Source of the DNA: Aspidapion aeneum
Lineage: Eukaryota; Arthropoda; Insecta; Coleoptera; Brentidae
Length of the DNA stretch: 64,000 bases
Reading direction: 5' to 3'
Assembly: GCA_963576565.1 (NCBI GenBank)
Contig: OY755048.1
Location: forward strand, 4,780,501 to 4,844,500
The position numbers and the translations under genes are program-made. Each line of letters starts with the position of its first letter. Within the stretch, counting starts at the first letter, position 1. Below the pieces are notes generated by a model. That model saw only the letters and a program-made list of their open reading frames with translations. It did no database searches and was not told where the DNA came from. Of the stretch, positions 9,105 through 20,231 are shown piece after piece.

Positions 9105-11538
9105 TATTGTGTAGTATCATCTGAAACGCAAAGATATATAAAAATTTTTGAAATCGGAGCAATTTTTTTTTTTTCGAAAAAATTAGGATAACCATAGCTT
9201 ACACTAATATTGTGTAGTATCATCGGATACGCAAAGATATATAAAATTTTTTGAAATCGGAGCAACTTTTTTTTTATCGAAAAAATTAGGGTCACCATAG
9301 CTTACACTACTATTGTGTAGTATCATCGGAAACGCAAAGATATATAAAAAATTTTGAAATCGGAGCAATTTTTTTTTTTCGAAAAAATTAGGATAACCAT
9401 AGCTTACACTAATATTGTGTAGTATCATCGGAAACGCAAAGATATATAAAAATTTTTGAAATCGGAGCAATTTTTTTTTTTCGAAAAAATTAGGATAACC
9501 ATAGCTTACACTAATATTGTGTAGTATCATCGGAAACGCAAAGATATATAAAAAATTTTGAAATCGGAGCAATTTTTTTTTTCGAAAAAATTAGGATAAC
9601 CATAGCTTACACTAATATTGTGTAGTATCATCGGAAACGCAAAGATATATAAAAATTTTTGAAATCGGAGCAATTTTTTTTTTTTCGAAAAAATTAGGAT
9701 AACCATAGCTTACACTAATATTGTGTAGTATCATCGGAAACGCAAAGATATATAAAAATTTTTGAAATCGGAGCAACTTTTTTTTTATCGAAAAAATTAG
9801 GATCACCATAACTTACACTACTATTGTGTAGTATCATCTGAAACGCAAAGATATATAAAAATTTTTGAAATCGGAGCAATTTTTTTTTTTCGAAAAAATT
9901 AGGATAACCATAGCTTACACTAATATTGTGTAGTATCATCGGAAACGCAAAGATATATAAAAATTTTTGAAATCGGAGCAACTTTTTTTTTATCGAAAAA
10001 ATTAGGGTCACCATAGCTTACACTACTATTGTGTAGTATCATCGGAAACGCAAAGATATATAAAAAATTTTGAAATCGGAGCAATTTTTTTTTCCGAAAA
10101 AATTAGGATAACCATAGCTTACACTAATATTGTGTAGTATCATCGGAAACGCAAAGATATATAAAAATTTTTGAAATCTGAGCAATTTTTTTTTTCGAAA
10201 AAATTAGGATAACCATAGCTTACACTAATATTGTGTAGTATCATCGGAAACGCAAAGATATATAAAAATTTTTGAAATCGGAGCAACTATTTTTTTATCG
10301 AAAAAATTAGGATCACCATAACTTACACTACTATTGTGTAGTATCATCTGAAACGCAAAGATATATAAAAATTTTTGAAATCGGAGCATTTTTTTTTTTC
10401 GAAAAAATTAGGATAACCATAGATTACACTAATATTGTGTAGTATCATCGGAAACGCAAAGATATATAAAAAAATTTTTTTTTCGAAAAAATTAGGATAA
10501 CCATAGCTTACACTAATATTGTGTAGTATCATCGGAAACGCAAAGATATATAAAAATTTTTGAAATCGGAGCAATTTTTTTTTTTCGAAAAAATTAGGAT
10601 AACGATAACTTACACTACTATTGTGTAGTATCATCTGAAACGCAAAGATATATAAAAATTTTTGAAATCGAAGCAATTTTTTTTTTCGAAAAAATTAGGA
10701 TAACCATAACTTACACTACTATTGTGTAGTATCATCTGAAACGCAAAGATATATAAAAATTTTTGAAATCGGAGCAATTTTTTTTTTTTCGAAAAAATTA
10801 GGATAACCATAGCTTACACTAATATTGTGTAGTATCATCGGAAACGCAAAGATATATAAAAATTTTTGAAATCGGAGCAACTTTTTTTTTATCGAAAAAA
10901 TTAGGATCACCATAACTTACACTACTATTGTGTAGTATCATCTGAAACGCAAAGATATATAAAAATTTTTGAAATCGGAGCAATTTTTTTTTTTTCGAAA
11001 AAATTAGGATAACCATAACTTACACTACTATTGTGTAGTATCATCTGAAACGCAAAGATATATAAAAAATTTTGAAATCGGAGCAATTTTTTTTTTTCGA
11101 AAAAATTAGGATAACCATAACTTACACTACTATTGTGTAGTATCATCTGAAACGCAAAGATATATAAAAAATTTTGAAATCGGAGCAATTTTTTTTTTTT
11201 CGAAAAAATTAGGATAACCATAACTTACACTACTATTGTGTAGTATCATCTGAAACGCAAAGATATATAAAAATTTTTGAAATCGGAGCAATTTTTTTTT
11301 TCGAAAAAATTAGGATAACCATAGCTTACACTAATATTGTGTAGTATCATCGGAAACGCAAAGATATATAAAAATTTTTGAAATCGGAGCAACTTTTTTT
11401 TTATCGAAAAAATTAGGATCACCATAACTTACACTACTATTGTGTAGTATCATCTGAAACGCAAAGATATATAAAAATTTTTGAAATCGGAGCAATTTTT
11501 TTTTTCGAAAAAATTAGGATAACCATAGCTTACACTAA
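9105..11538 (+). repeat. Module E, copy 1 (~2.43 kb)
   Basis: Marker variants in order are catcggatacgc (9236), ttttttccgaaaaaa (10094), gaaatctgagc (10177), catagattacac (10420), a shortened monomer (10433-10516), gataacgataac (10600) and cgaagcaa (10669). It joins B directly, without C and D. Compared with copies 2 and 3 it lacks one monomer: 9616-9718 has a catcgg head and a caat/gataaccatagc tail that belong to two neighbouring monomers in those copies. Confidence 0.88.
10433..10516 (+). repeat. Shortened monomer in module E (84 bp)
   Basis: The monomer runs from tatataaaaa straight into a T run and cgaaaaaatt. The segment gaaatcggagcaa and part of the flanking T is missing, as expected if the T5 of the A5T5 dyad and the later T run were brought together. 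Related shortened monomers sit at the same place in three other E copies. Confidence 0.85.
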
Positions 11539-12866
11539 TATTGTGTAGTATCATCGGAAACGCAAAGATATATAAATATTTTTGAAATCGGAGAAATTTT
11601 TTTTTTATCGAAAAAATTAGGATCACCATAACTTACACTACTATTGTGTAGTATCATCTGAAACGCAAAGTACATAAAAATTTTTGAAATCGGAGCAATT
11701 TTTTTTTTTTCGAAAAAATTAGGATAACCATAGCTTACACTAATATTGTGTAGTATCATCGGAAACGCAAAGATATATAAAAAATTTTGAAATCGGAGCA
11801 ACTTTTTTTTTATCGAAAAAATTAGGATCACTATAGCTTACACTACTATTGTGTAGTATCATCTGAAACGCAAAGATATATAAAAATTTTTGAAATCGGA
11901 GCAATTTTTTTTTTTTTCGAAAAAATTAGGATAACCATAACTTACACTACTATTGTGTAGTATCATCTGAAACGCAAAGATATATAAAAATTTTTGAAAT
12001 CGGAGCAATTTTTTTTTTTTCGAAAAAATTAGGATAACCATAGCTTACACTAATATTGTGTAGTATCATCTGAAACGCAAAGATATATAAAAAATTTTGA
12101 AATCGGAGCAATTTTTTTTTTTCGAAAAAATTAGGATAACCATAACTTACACTACTATTGTGTAGTATCATCTGAAACGCAAAGATATATAAAAATTTTT
12201 GAAATCGGAGCAATTTTTTTTTTCGAAAAAATTAGGATATCCATAGCTTACACTAATATTGTGTAGTATCATCGGAAACGCAAAGATATATAAAAATTTT
12301 TGAAATCGGAGCAACTTTTTTTTTATCGAAAAAATTAGGATCACCATAACTTACACTACTATTGTGTAGTATCATCTGAAACGCAAAGATATATAAAAAA
12401 TTTTGAAATCGGAGCAATTTTTTTTTTCGAAAAAATTAGGATAACCATAACTTACACTACTATTGTGTAGTATCATCTGAAACGCAAAGATATATAAAAA
12501 TTTTTGAAATCGGAGCAATTTTTTTTTTCTAAAAAATTAGGATATCCATAGCTTACACTAATATTGTGTAGTATCATCGGAAACGCAAAGATATATAAAA
12601 ATTTTTGAAATCGGAGCAACTTTTTTTTTATCGAAAAAATTAGGATCACCATAACTTACACTACTATTGTGTAGTATCATCTGAAACGCAAAGATATATA
12701 AAAAATTTTGAAATCGGAGCAATTTTTTTTTTCGAAAAAATTAGGATAACCATAACTTACACTACTATTGTGTAGTATCATCTGAAACGCAAAGATATAT
12801 AAAAATTTTTGAAATCGGAGCAATTTTTTTTTTCGAAAAAATTAGGATAACCATAGCTTACACTAA
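11539..12866 (+). repeat. Module A unit, 13 monomers with rearranged second half (1328 bp)
   Basis: The gagaaattt monomer and aaagtacat (g at 11670) open the unit as usual. ggatatcc occurs twice, near 12237 and near 12540, three monomers apart; other A units have it once. Overall length is unchanged at about thirteen monomers, so three monomers seem to have been replaced by a second copy of the gatatcc-gatcacc-gataacc trio. A private ttttctaaaaaatt replaces the usual cg near 12529. Confidence 0.82.
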
Positions 12867-13892
12867 TATTGTGTAGTATCATCGGAAACGCAAAGATATA
12901 TAAATATTTTTGAAATCGGAGAAATTTTTTTTTTATCGAAAAAATTAGGATCACCATAACTTACACTACTATTGTGTAGTATCATCTGAAACGCAAAGTA
13001 CATAAAAATTTTTGAAATCGGAGCAATTTTTTTTTTTTCGAAAAAATTAGGATAACCATAGCTTACACTAATATTGTGTAGTATCATCGGAAACGCAAAG
13101 ATATATAAAAAATTTTGAAATCGGAGCAACTTTTTTTTTATCGAAAAAATTAGGATCACTATAGCTTACACTACTATTGTGTAGTATCATCTGAAACGCA
13201 AAGATATATAAAAATTTTTGAAATCGGAGCAATTTTTTTTTTTTTCGAAAAAATTAGGATAACCATAACTTACACTACTATTGTGTAGTATCATCTGAAA
13301 CGCAAAGATATATAAAAATTTTTGAAATCGGAGCAATTTTTTTTTTTTCGAAAAAATTAGGATAACCATAGCTTACACTAATATTGTGTAGTATCATCTG
13401 AAACGCAAAGATATATAAAAAATTTTGAAATCGGAGCAATTTTTTTTTTTCGAAAAAATTAGGATAACCATAACTTACACTACTATTGTGTAGTATCATC
13501 TGAAACGCAAAGATATATAAAAATTTTTGAAATCGGAGCAATTTTTTTTTTCGAAAAAATTAGGATATCCATAGCTTACACTAATATTGTGTAGTATCAT
13601 CGGAAACGCAAAGATATATAAAAATTTTTGAAATCGGAGCAACTTTTTTTTTATCGAAAAAATTAGGATCACCATAACTTACACTACTATTGTGTAGTAT
13701 CATCTGAAACGCAAAGATATATAAAAAATTTTGAAATCGGAGCAATTTTTTTTTTCGAAAAAATTAGGATAACCATAACTTACACTACTATTGTGTAGTA
13801 TCATCTGAAACGCAAAGATATATAAAAATTTTTGAAATCGGAGCAATTTTTTTTTTTTTCGAAAAAATTAGGATAACCATAACTTACACTAA
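12867..13892 (+). repeat. Module A, 10-monomer form leading into a short module B
   Basis: Monomers 1-10 are present with aaagtacat (g at 12998) and ggatatcc near 13564. The exit to B uses the same lengthened T run and ataacttacactaa tail as at 4815. Confidence 0.85.
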
Positions 13893-14298
13893 TATTGTGT
13901 AGTATCATCGGAAACGCAAAGATATATAAAAAATTTTGAAATCGGAGCAACTTTTTTTTTATCGAAAAAATTAGGGTCACCATAGCTTACACTACTATTG
14001 TGTAGTATCATCGGAAACGCAAAGATATATAAAAATTTTTGAAATCGGAGCAACTTTTTTTTTATCGAAAAAATTAGGATCACCATAACTTACACTACTA
14101 TTGTGTAGTATCATCTGAAACGCAAAGATATATAAAAATTTTTGAAATCGGAGCAATTTTTTTTTTCGAAAAAATTAGGATAACCATAACTTACACTACT
14201 GTGTAGTATCATCTGAAACGCAAAGATATATAAAAAATTTTGAAATCGGAGCAATTTTTTTTTTTCGAAAAAATTAGGATAATCATAGCTTACACTAA
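13893..14298 (+). repeat. Module B, truncated copy (first ~4 monomers)
   Basis: This piece carries only the first B markers: ataacttacactaa entry, gggtcacc near 13975, actactgtgtag (14197) and gataatc (14279). The remaining ~3.9 kb of B, with acgcagatat, cgaaataatt and gtaacatctg, is missing before the sequence changes to the end of C and then D. Confidence 0.87.
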
Positions 14299-14401
14299 TA
14301 TTGTGTAGTATCATCGGAAACGCAAAGATATATAAAAATATTTGAAATCGGAGCAACTTATTTTTTATCGAAAAAATTAGGGTCACCATAGCTTACACTA
14401 C
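14299..14401 (+). repeat. Junction monomer between B and the end of C
   Basis: This monomer follows the B-specific gataatc monomer but carries caacttattttttatcg with gggtcacc, a variant otherwise seen only in the last C monomer (near 49174 and 58967). It also has a private aaaaatatttg near 14335. It therefore marks the point where most of B and nearly all of C are absent. Confidence 0.8.
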
Positions 14402-16034
14402 TATTGTGTAGTATCATCGGAAACGCAAAGATATATAAAAATTTTTGAAATCGGAGCAATTTTTTTTTTCGAAAAAATTAGGATAACCATAGCTTACACT
14501 AATATTGTGTAGTATCATCGGAAACGCAAAGATATATAAAAATTTTTGAAATCGGAGCAACTTTTTTTTTATCGAAAAAATTAGGATCACTATAGCTTAC
14601 ACTACTATTGTGTAGTATCATCTGAAACGCAAAGATATATAAAATTTTTTGAAATCGGAGCAATTTTTTTTTTCGAAAAAATTAGGATAACCATAGCTTA
14701 CACTAATATTGTGTAGTATCATCGGAAACGCAAAGATATATAAAAAATTTTGAAATCGGAGCAACTTTTTTTTTATCGAAAAAATTAGGATCACTATAGC
14801 TTACACTACTATTGTGTAGTATCATCTGAAACGCAAAGATATATAAAAATTTTTGAAATCTGAGCAATTTTTTTTTTCGAAAAAATTAGGATAACCATAG
14901 CTTACACTAATATTGTGTAGTATCATCGGAAACGCAAAGATATATAAAAATTTTTGAAATCGGAGCAACTTTTTTTTTATCGAAAAAATTAGGATCACCA
15001 TAACTTACACTACTATTGTGTAGTATCATCTGAAACGCAAAGATATATAAAAATTGTTGAAATCGGAGCAATTTTTTTTTTCGAAAAAATTAGGATAACC
15101 ATAGCTTACACTAATATTGTGTAGTATCATCGGAAACGCAAAGATATATAAAAATTTTTGAAATCGGAGCAATTTTTTTTTTCGAAAAAATTAGGATAAC
15201 CATAGCTTACACTAATATTGTGTAGTATCATCGGAAACGCAAAGATATATAAAAATTTTTGAAATCGGAGCAATTTTTTTTTTTTCGAAAAAATTAGGAT
15301 AACCATAGCTTACACTAATATTGTGTAGTATCATCGGAAACGCAAAGATATATAAAAATTTTTGAAATCGGAGCAACTTTTTTTTTATCGAAAAAATTAG
15401 GATCACCATAACTTACACTACTATTGTGTAGTATCATCTGAAACGCAAAGATATATAAAAATTTTTGAAATCGGAGCAATTTTTTTTTTTCGAAAAAATT
15501 AGGATAAATATAGCTTACACTAATATTGTGTAGTATCATCGGAAACGCAAAGATATATAAAAAATTTTGAAATCGGAGCAACTTTTTTTTTATCGAAAAA
15601 ATTAGGATCACTATAGCTTACACTACTATTGTGTAGTATCATCTGAAACGCAAAGATATATAAAAATTTTTGAAATCGGAGCAATTTTTTTTTTTCGAAA
15701 AAATTAGGATAACCATAGCTTACACTAATATTGTGTAGTATCATCTGAAACGCAAAGATATATAAAAATTTTTGAAATCGGAGCAATTTTTTTTTTCGAA
15801 AAAATTAGGATAACCATAGCTTACACTAATATTGTGTAGTATCATCGGAAACGCAAAGATATATAAAAATTTTTGAAATCTGAGCAATTTTTTTTTTTCG
15901 AAAAAATTAGGATAACCATAGCTTACACTAATATTGTGTAGTATCATCGGAAACGCAAAGATATATAAAAATTTTTGAAATCGGAGCAACTTTTTTTTTA
16001 TCGAAAAAATTAGGATCACCATAACTTACACTAC
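14402..16034 (+). repeat. Module D, copy 1 (~1.63 kb)
   Basis: Markers are aaaattttttgaaatc (14641), gaaatctgagc (14858), attgttgaaatc (15053) and gataaatatagc (15505), in the same order as in the copy at 59012-60440. It keeps cg after the T run in its first monomer, which the other two D copies lack. Confidence 0.82.
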
Positions 16035-17875
16035 TATTGTGTAGTATCATCTGAAACGCAAAGATATATAAAAATTTTTGAAATCGGAGCAATTTTTTTT
16101 TTTTCGAAAAAATTAGGATAACCATAGCTTACACTAATATTGTGTAGTATCATCGGATACGCAAAGATATATAAAATTTTTTGAAATCGGAGCAACTTTT
16201 TTTTTATCGAAAAAATTAGGGTCACCATAGCTTACACTACTATTGTGTAGTATCATCGGAAACGCAAAGATATATAAAAAATTTTGAAATCGGAGCAATT
16301 TTTTTTTTTCGAAAAAATTAGGATAACCATAGCTTACACTAATATTGTGTAGTATCATCGGAAACGCAAAGATATATAAAAATTTTTGAAATCGGAGCAA
16401 TTTTTTTTTTTTCGAAAAAATTAGGATAACCATAGCTTACACTAATATTGTGTAGTATCATCGGAAACGCAAAGATATATAAAAAATTTTGAAATCGGAG
16501 CAATTTTTTTTTTCGAAAAAATTAGGATAACCATAGCTTACACTAATATTGTGTAGTATCATCGGAAACGCAAAGATATATAAAAATTTTTGAAATCGGA
16601 GCAACTTTTTTTTTATCGAAAAAATTAGGATAACCATAGCTTACACTACTATTGTGTAGTATCATCTGAAACGCAAAGATATATAAAAATTTTTGAAATC
16701 GGAGCAATTTTTTTTTTTTCGAAAAAATTAGGATAACCATAGCTTACACTAATATTGTGTAGTATCATCGGAAACGCAAAGATATATAAAAATTTTTGAA
16801 ATCGGAGCAACTTTTTTTTTATCGAAAAAATTAGGATCACCATAACTTACACTACTATTGTGTAGTATCATCTGAAACGCAAAGATATATAAAAATTTTT
16901 GAAATCGGAGCAATTTTTTTTTTTCGAAAAAATTAGGATAACCATAGCTTACACTAATATTGTGTAGTATCATCGGAAACGCAAAGATATATAAAAATTT
17001 TTGAAATCGGAGCAACTTTTTTTTTATCGAAAAAATTAGGGTCACCATAGCTTACACTACTATTGTGTAGTATCATCGGAAACGCAAAGATATATAAAAA
17101 ATTTTGAAATCGGAGCAATTTTTTTTTCCGAAAAAATTAGGATAACCATAGCTTACACTAATATTGTGTAGTATCATCGGAAACGCAAAGATATATAAAA
17201 ATTTTTGAAATCTGAGCAATTTTTTTTTTCGAAAAAATTAGGATAACCATAGCTTACACTAATATTGTGTAGTATCATCGGAAACGCAAAGATATATAAA
17301 AATTTTTGAAATCGGAGCAACTTTTTTTTTATCGAAAAAATTAGGATCACCATAACTTACACTACTATTGTGTAGTATCATCTGAAACGCAAAGATATAT
17401 AAAAAATTTTGAAATCGGAGCAATTTTTTTTTTTCGAAAAAATTAGGATAACCATAACTTACACTATTATTGTGTAGTATCATCTGAAACGCAAAGATAT
17501 ATAAAAAATTTTGAAATCGGAGCAATTTTTTTTTTTTCGAAAAAATTAGGATAACCATAACTTACACTACTATTGTGTAGTATCATCTGAAACGCAAAGA
17601 TATATAAAAATTTTTGAAATCGGAGCAATTTTTTTTTTCGAAAAAATTAGGATAACCATAGCTTACACTAATATTGTGTAGTATCATCGGAAACGCAAAG
17701 ATATATAAAAATTTTTGAAATCGGAGCAACTTTTTTTTTATCGAAAAAATTAGGATCACCATAACTTACACTACTATTGTGTAGTATCATCTGAAACGCA
17801 AAGATATATAAAAATTTTTGAAATCGGAGCAATTTTTTTTTTCGAAAAAATTAGGATAACCATAGCTTACACTAA
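16035..17875 (+). repeat. Module E, short copy (~1.84 kb)
   Basis: The markers catcggatacgc (16156), tttttttccgaaaa (17117) and gaaatctgagc (17211) are present. The shortened monomer and gataacg are missing, so about 7 monomers are absent relative to copies 2 and 3. A private cacactattattg occurs near 17464. Confidence 0.84.
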
Positions 17876-19206
17876 TATTGTGTAGTATCATCGGAAACGC
17901 AAAGATATATAAATATTTTTGAAATCGGAGAAATTTTTTTTTTATCGAAAAAATTAGGATCACCATAACTTACACTACTATTGTGTAGTATCATCTGAAA
18001 CGCAAAGTACATAAAAATTTTTGAAATCGGAGCAATTTTTTTTTTTTCGAAAAAATTAGGATAACCATAGCTTACACTAATATTGTGTAGTATCATCGGA
18101 AACGCAAAGATATATAAAAAATTTTGAAATCGGAGCAACTTTTTTTTTATCGAAAAAATTAGGATCACTATAGCTTACACTACTATTGTGTAGTATCATC
18201 TGAAACGCAAAGATATATAAAAATTTTTGAAATCGGAGCAATTTTTTTTTTTTTCGAAAAAATTAGGATAACCATAACTTACACTACTATTGTGTAGTAT
18301 CATCTGAAACGCAAAGATATATAAAAATTTTTGAAATCGGAGCAATTTTTTTTTTTTCGAAAAAATTAGGATAACCATAGCTTACACTAATATTGTGTAG
18401 TATCATCTGAAACGCAAAGATATATAAAAAATTTTGAAATCGGAGCAATTTTTTTTTTTCGAAAAAATTAGGATAACCATAACTTACACTACTATTGTGT
18501 AGTATCATCTGAAACGCAAAGATATATAAAAATTTTTGAAATCGGAGCAATTTTTTTTTTCGAAAAAATTAGGATATCCATAGCTTACACTAGTATTGTG
18601 TAGTATCATCGGAAACGCAAAGATATATAAAAATTTTTGAAATCGGAGCAACTTTTTTTTTATCGAAAAAATTAGGATCACCATAACTTACACTACTATT
18701 GTGTAGTATCATCTGAAACGCAAAGATATATAAAAAATTTTGAAATCGGAGCAATTTTTTTTTTCGAAAAAATTAGGATAACCATAACTTACACTACTAT
18801 TGTGTAGTATCATCTGAAACGCAAAGATATATAAAAATTTTTGAAATCGGAGCAATTTTTTTTTTTTCGAAAAAATTAGGATAACCATAACTTACACTAC
18901 TATTGTGTAGTATCATCTGAAACGCAAAGATATATAAAAATTTTTGAAATCGGAGCAATTTTTTTTTATCGAAAAAATTAGGGTCACCATAGCTTACACT
19001 AATATTGTGTAGTATCATCGGAAACGCAAAGATATATAAAAATTTTTGAAATCGGAGCAACTTTTTTTTTATCGAAAAAATTAGGATCACCATAACTTAC
19101 ACTACTATTGTGTAGTATCATCTGAAACGCAAAGATATATAAAAATTTTTGAAATCGGAGCAATTTTTTTTTTCGAAAAAATTAGGATAACCATAGCTTA
19201 CACTAA
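17876..19206 (+). repeat. Module A unit, complete 13 monomers (1331 bp)
   Basis: Carries gagaaattt, aaagtacat (g at 18007), ggatatcc near 18573 and gggtcacc near 18983. A private actagtattg tail occurs near 18589. Confidence 0.88.
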
Positions 19207-20231
19207 TATTGTGTAGTATCATCGGAAACGCAAAGATATATAAATATTTTTGAAATCGGAGAAATTTTTTTTTTATCGAAAAAATTAGGATCACCATAAC
19301 TTACACTACTATTGTGTAGTATCATCTGAAACGCAAAGTACATAAAAATTTTTGAAATCGGAGCAATTTTTTTTTTTCGAAAAAATTAGGATAACCATAG
19401 CTTACACTAATATTGTGTAGTATCATCGGAAACGCAAAGATATATAAAAAATTTTGAAATCGGAGCAACTTTTTTTTTATCGAAAAAATTAGGATCACTA
19501 TAGCTTACACTACTATTGTGTAGTATCATCTGAAACGCAAAGATATATAAAAATTTTTGAAATCGGAGCAATTTTTTTTTTTTTCGAAAAAATTAGGATA
19601 ACCATAACTTACACTACTATTGTGTAGTATCATCTGAAACGCAAAGATATATAAAAATTTTTGAAATCGGAGCAATTTTTTTTTTTTCGAAAAAATTAGG
19701 ATAACCATAGCTTACACTAATATTGTGTAGTATCATCTGAAACGCAAAGATATATAAAAAATTTTGAAATCGGAGCAATTTTTTTTTTTCGAAAAAATTA
19801 GGATAACCATAACTTACACTACTATTGTGTAGTATCATCTGAAACGCAAAGATATATAAAAATTTTTGAAATCGGAGCAATTTTTTTTTTCGAAAAAATT
19901 AGGATATCCATAGCTTACACTAATATTGTGTAGTATCATCGGAAACGCAAAGATATATAAAAATTTTTGAAATCGGAGCAACTTTTTTTTTATCGAAAAA
20001 ATTAGGATCACCATAACTTACACTACTATTGTGTAGTATCATCTGAAACGCAAAGATATATAAAAAATTTTGAAATCGGAGCAATTTTTTTTTTCGAAAA
20101 AATTAGGATAACCATAACTTACACTACTATTGTGTAGTATCATCTGAAACGCAAAGATATATAAAAATTTTTGAAATCGGAGCAATTTTTTTTTTTTTCG
20201 AAAAAATTAGGATAACCATAACTTACACTAA
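19207..20231 (+). repeat. Module A, 10-monomer form leading into module B
   Basis: Carries gagaaattt, aaagtacat (g at 19338) and ggatatcc near 19902, then leaves to B with the ataacttacactaa tail. Confidence 0.87.

Noticed and set aside
10467..10490. Telomeric or simple-sequence repeat block
   Set aside because: The A/T-rich run is only the fused A5T5 and T-run parts of one shortened monomer.
10433..10516. Target-site or excision scar of a transposable element
   Set aside because: The shortened monomers lose internal sequence between matching T tracts and show no inserted bases or target-site duplication.
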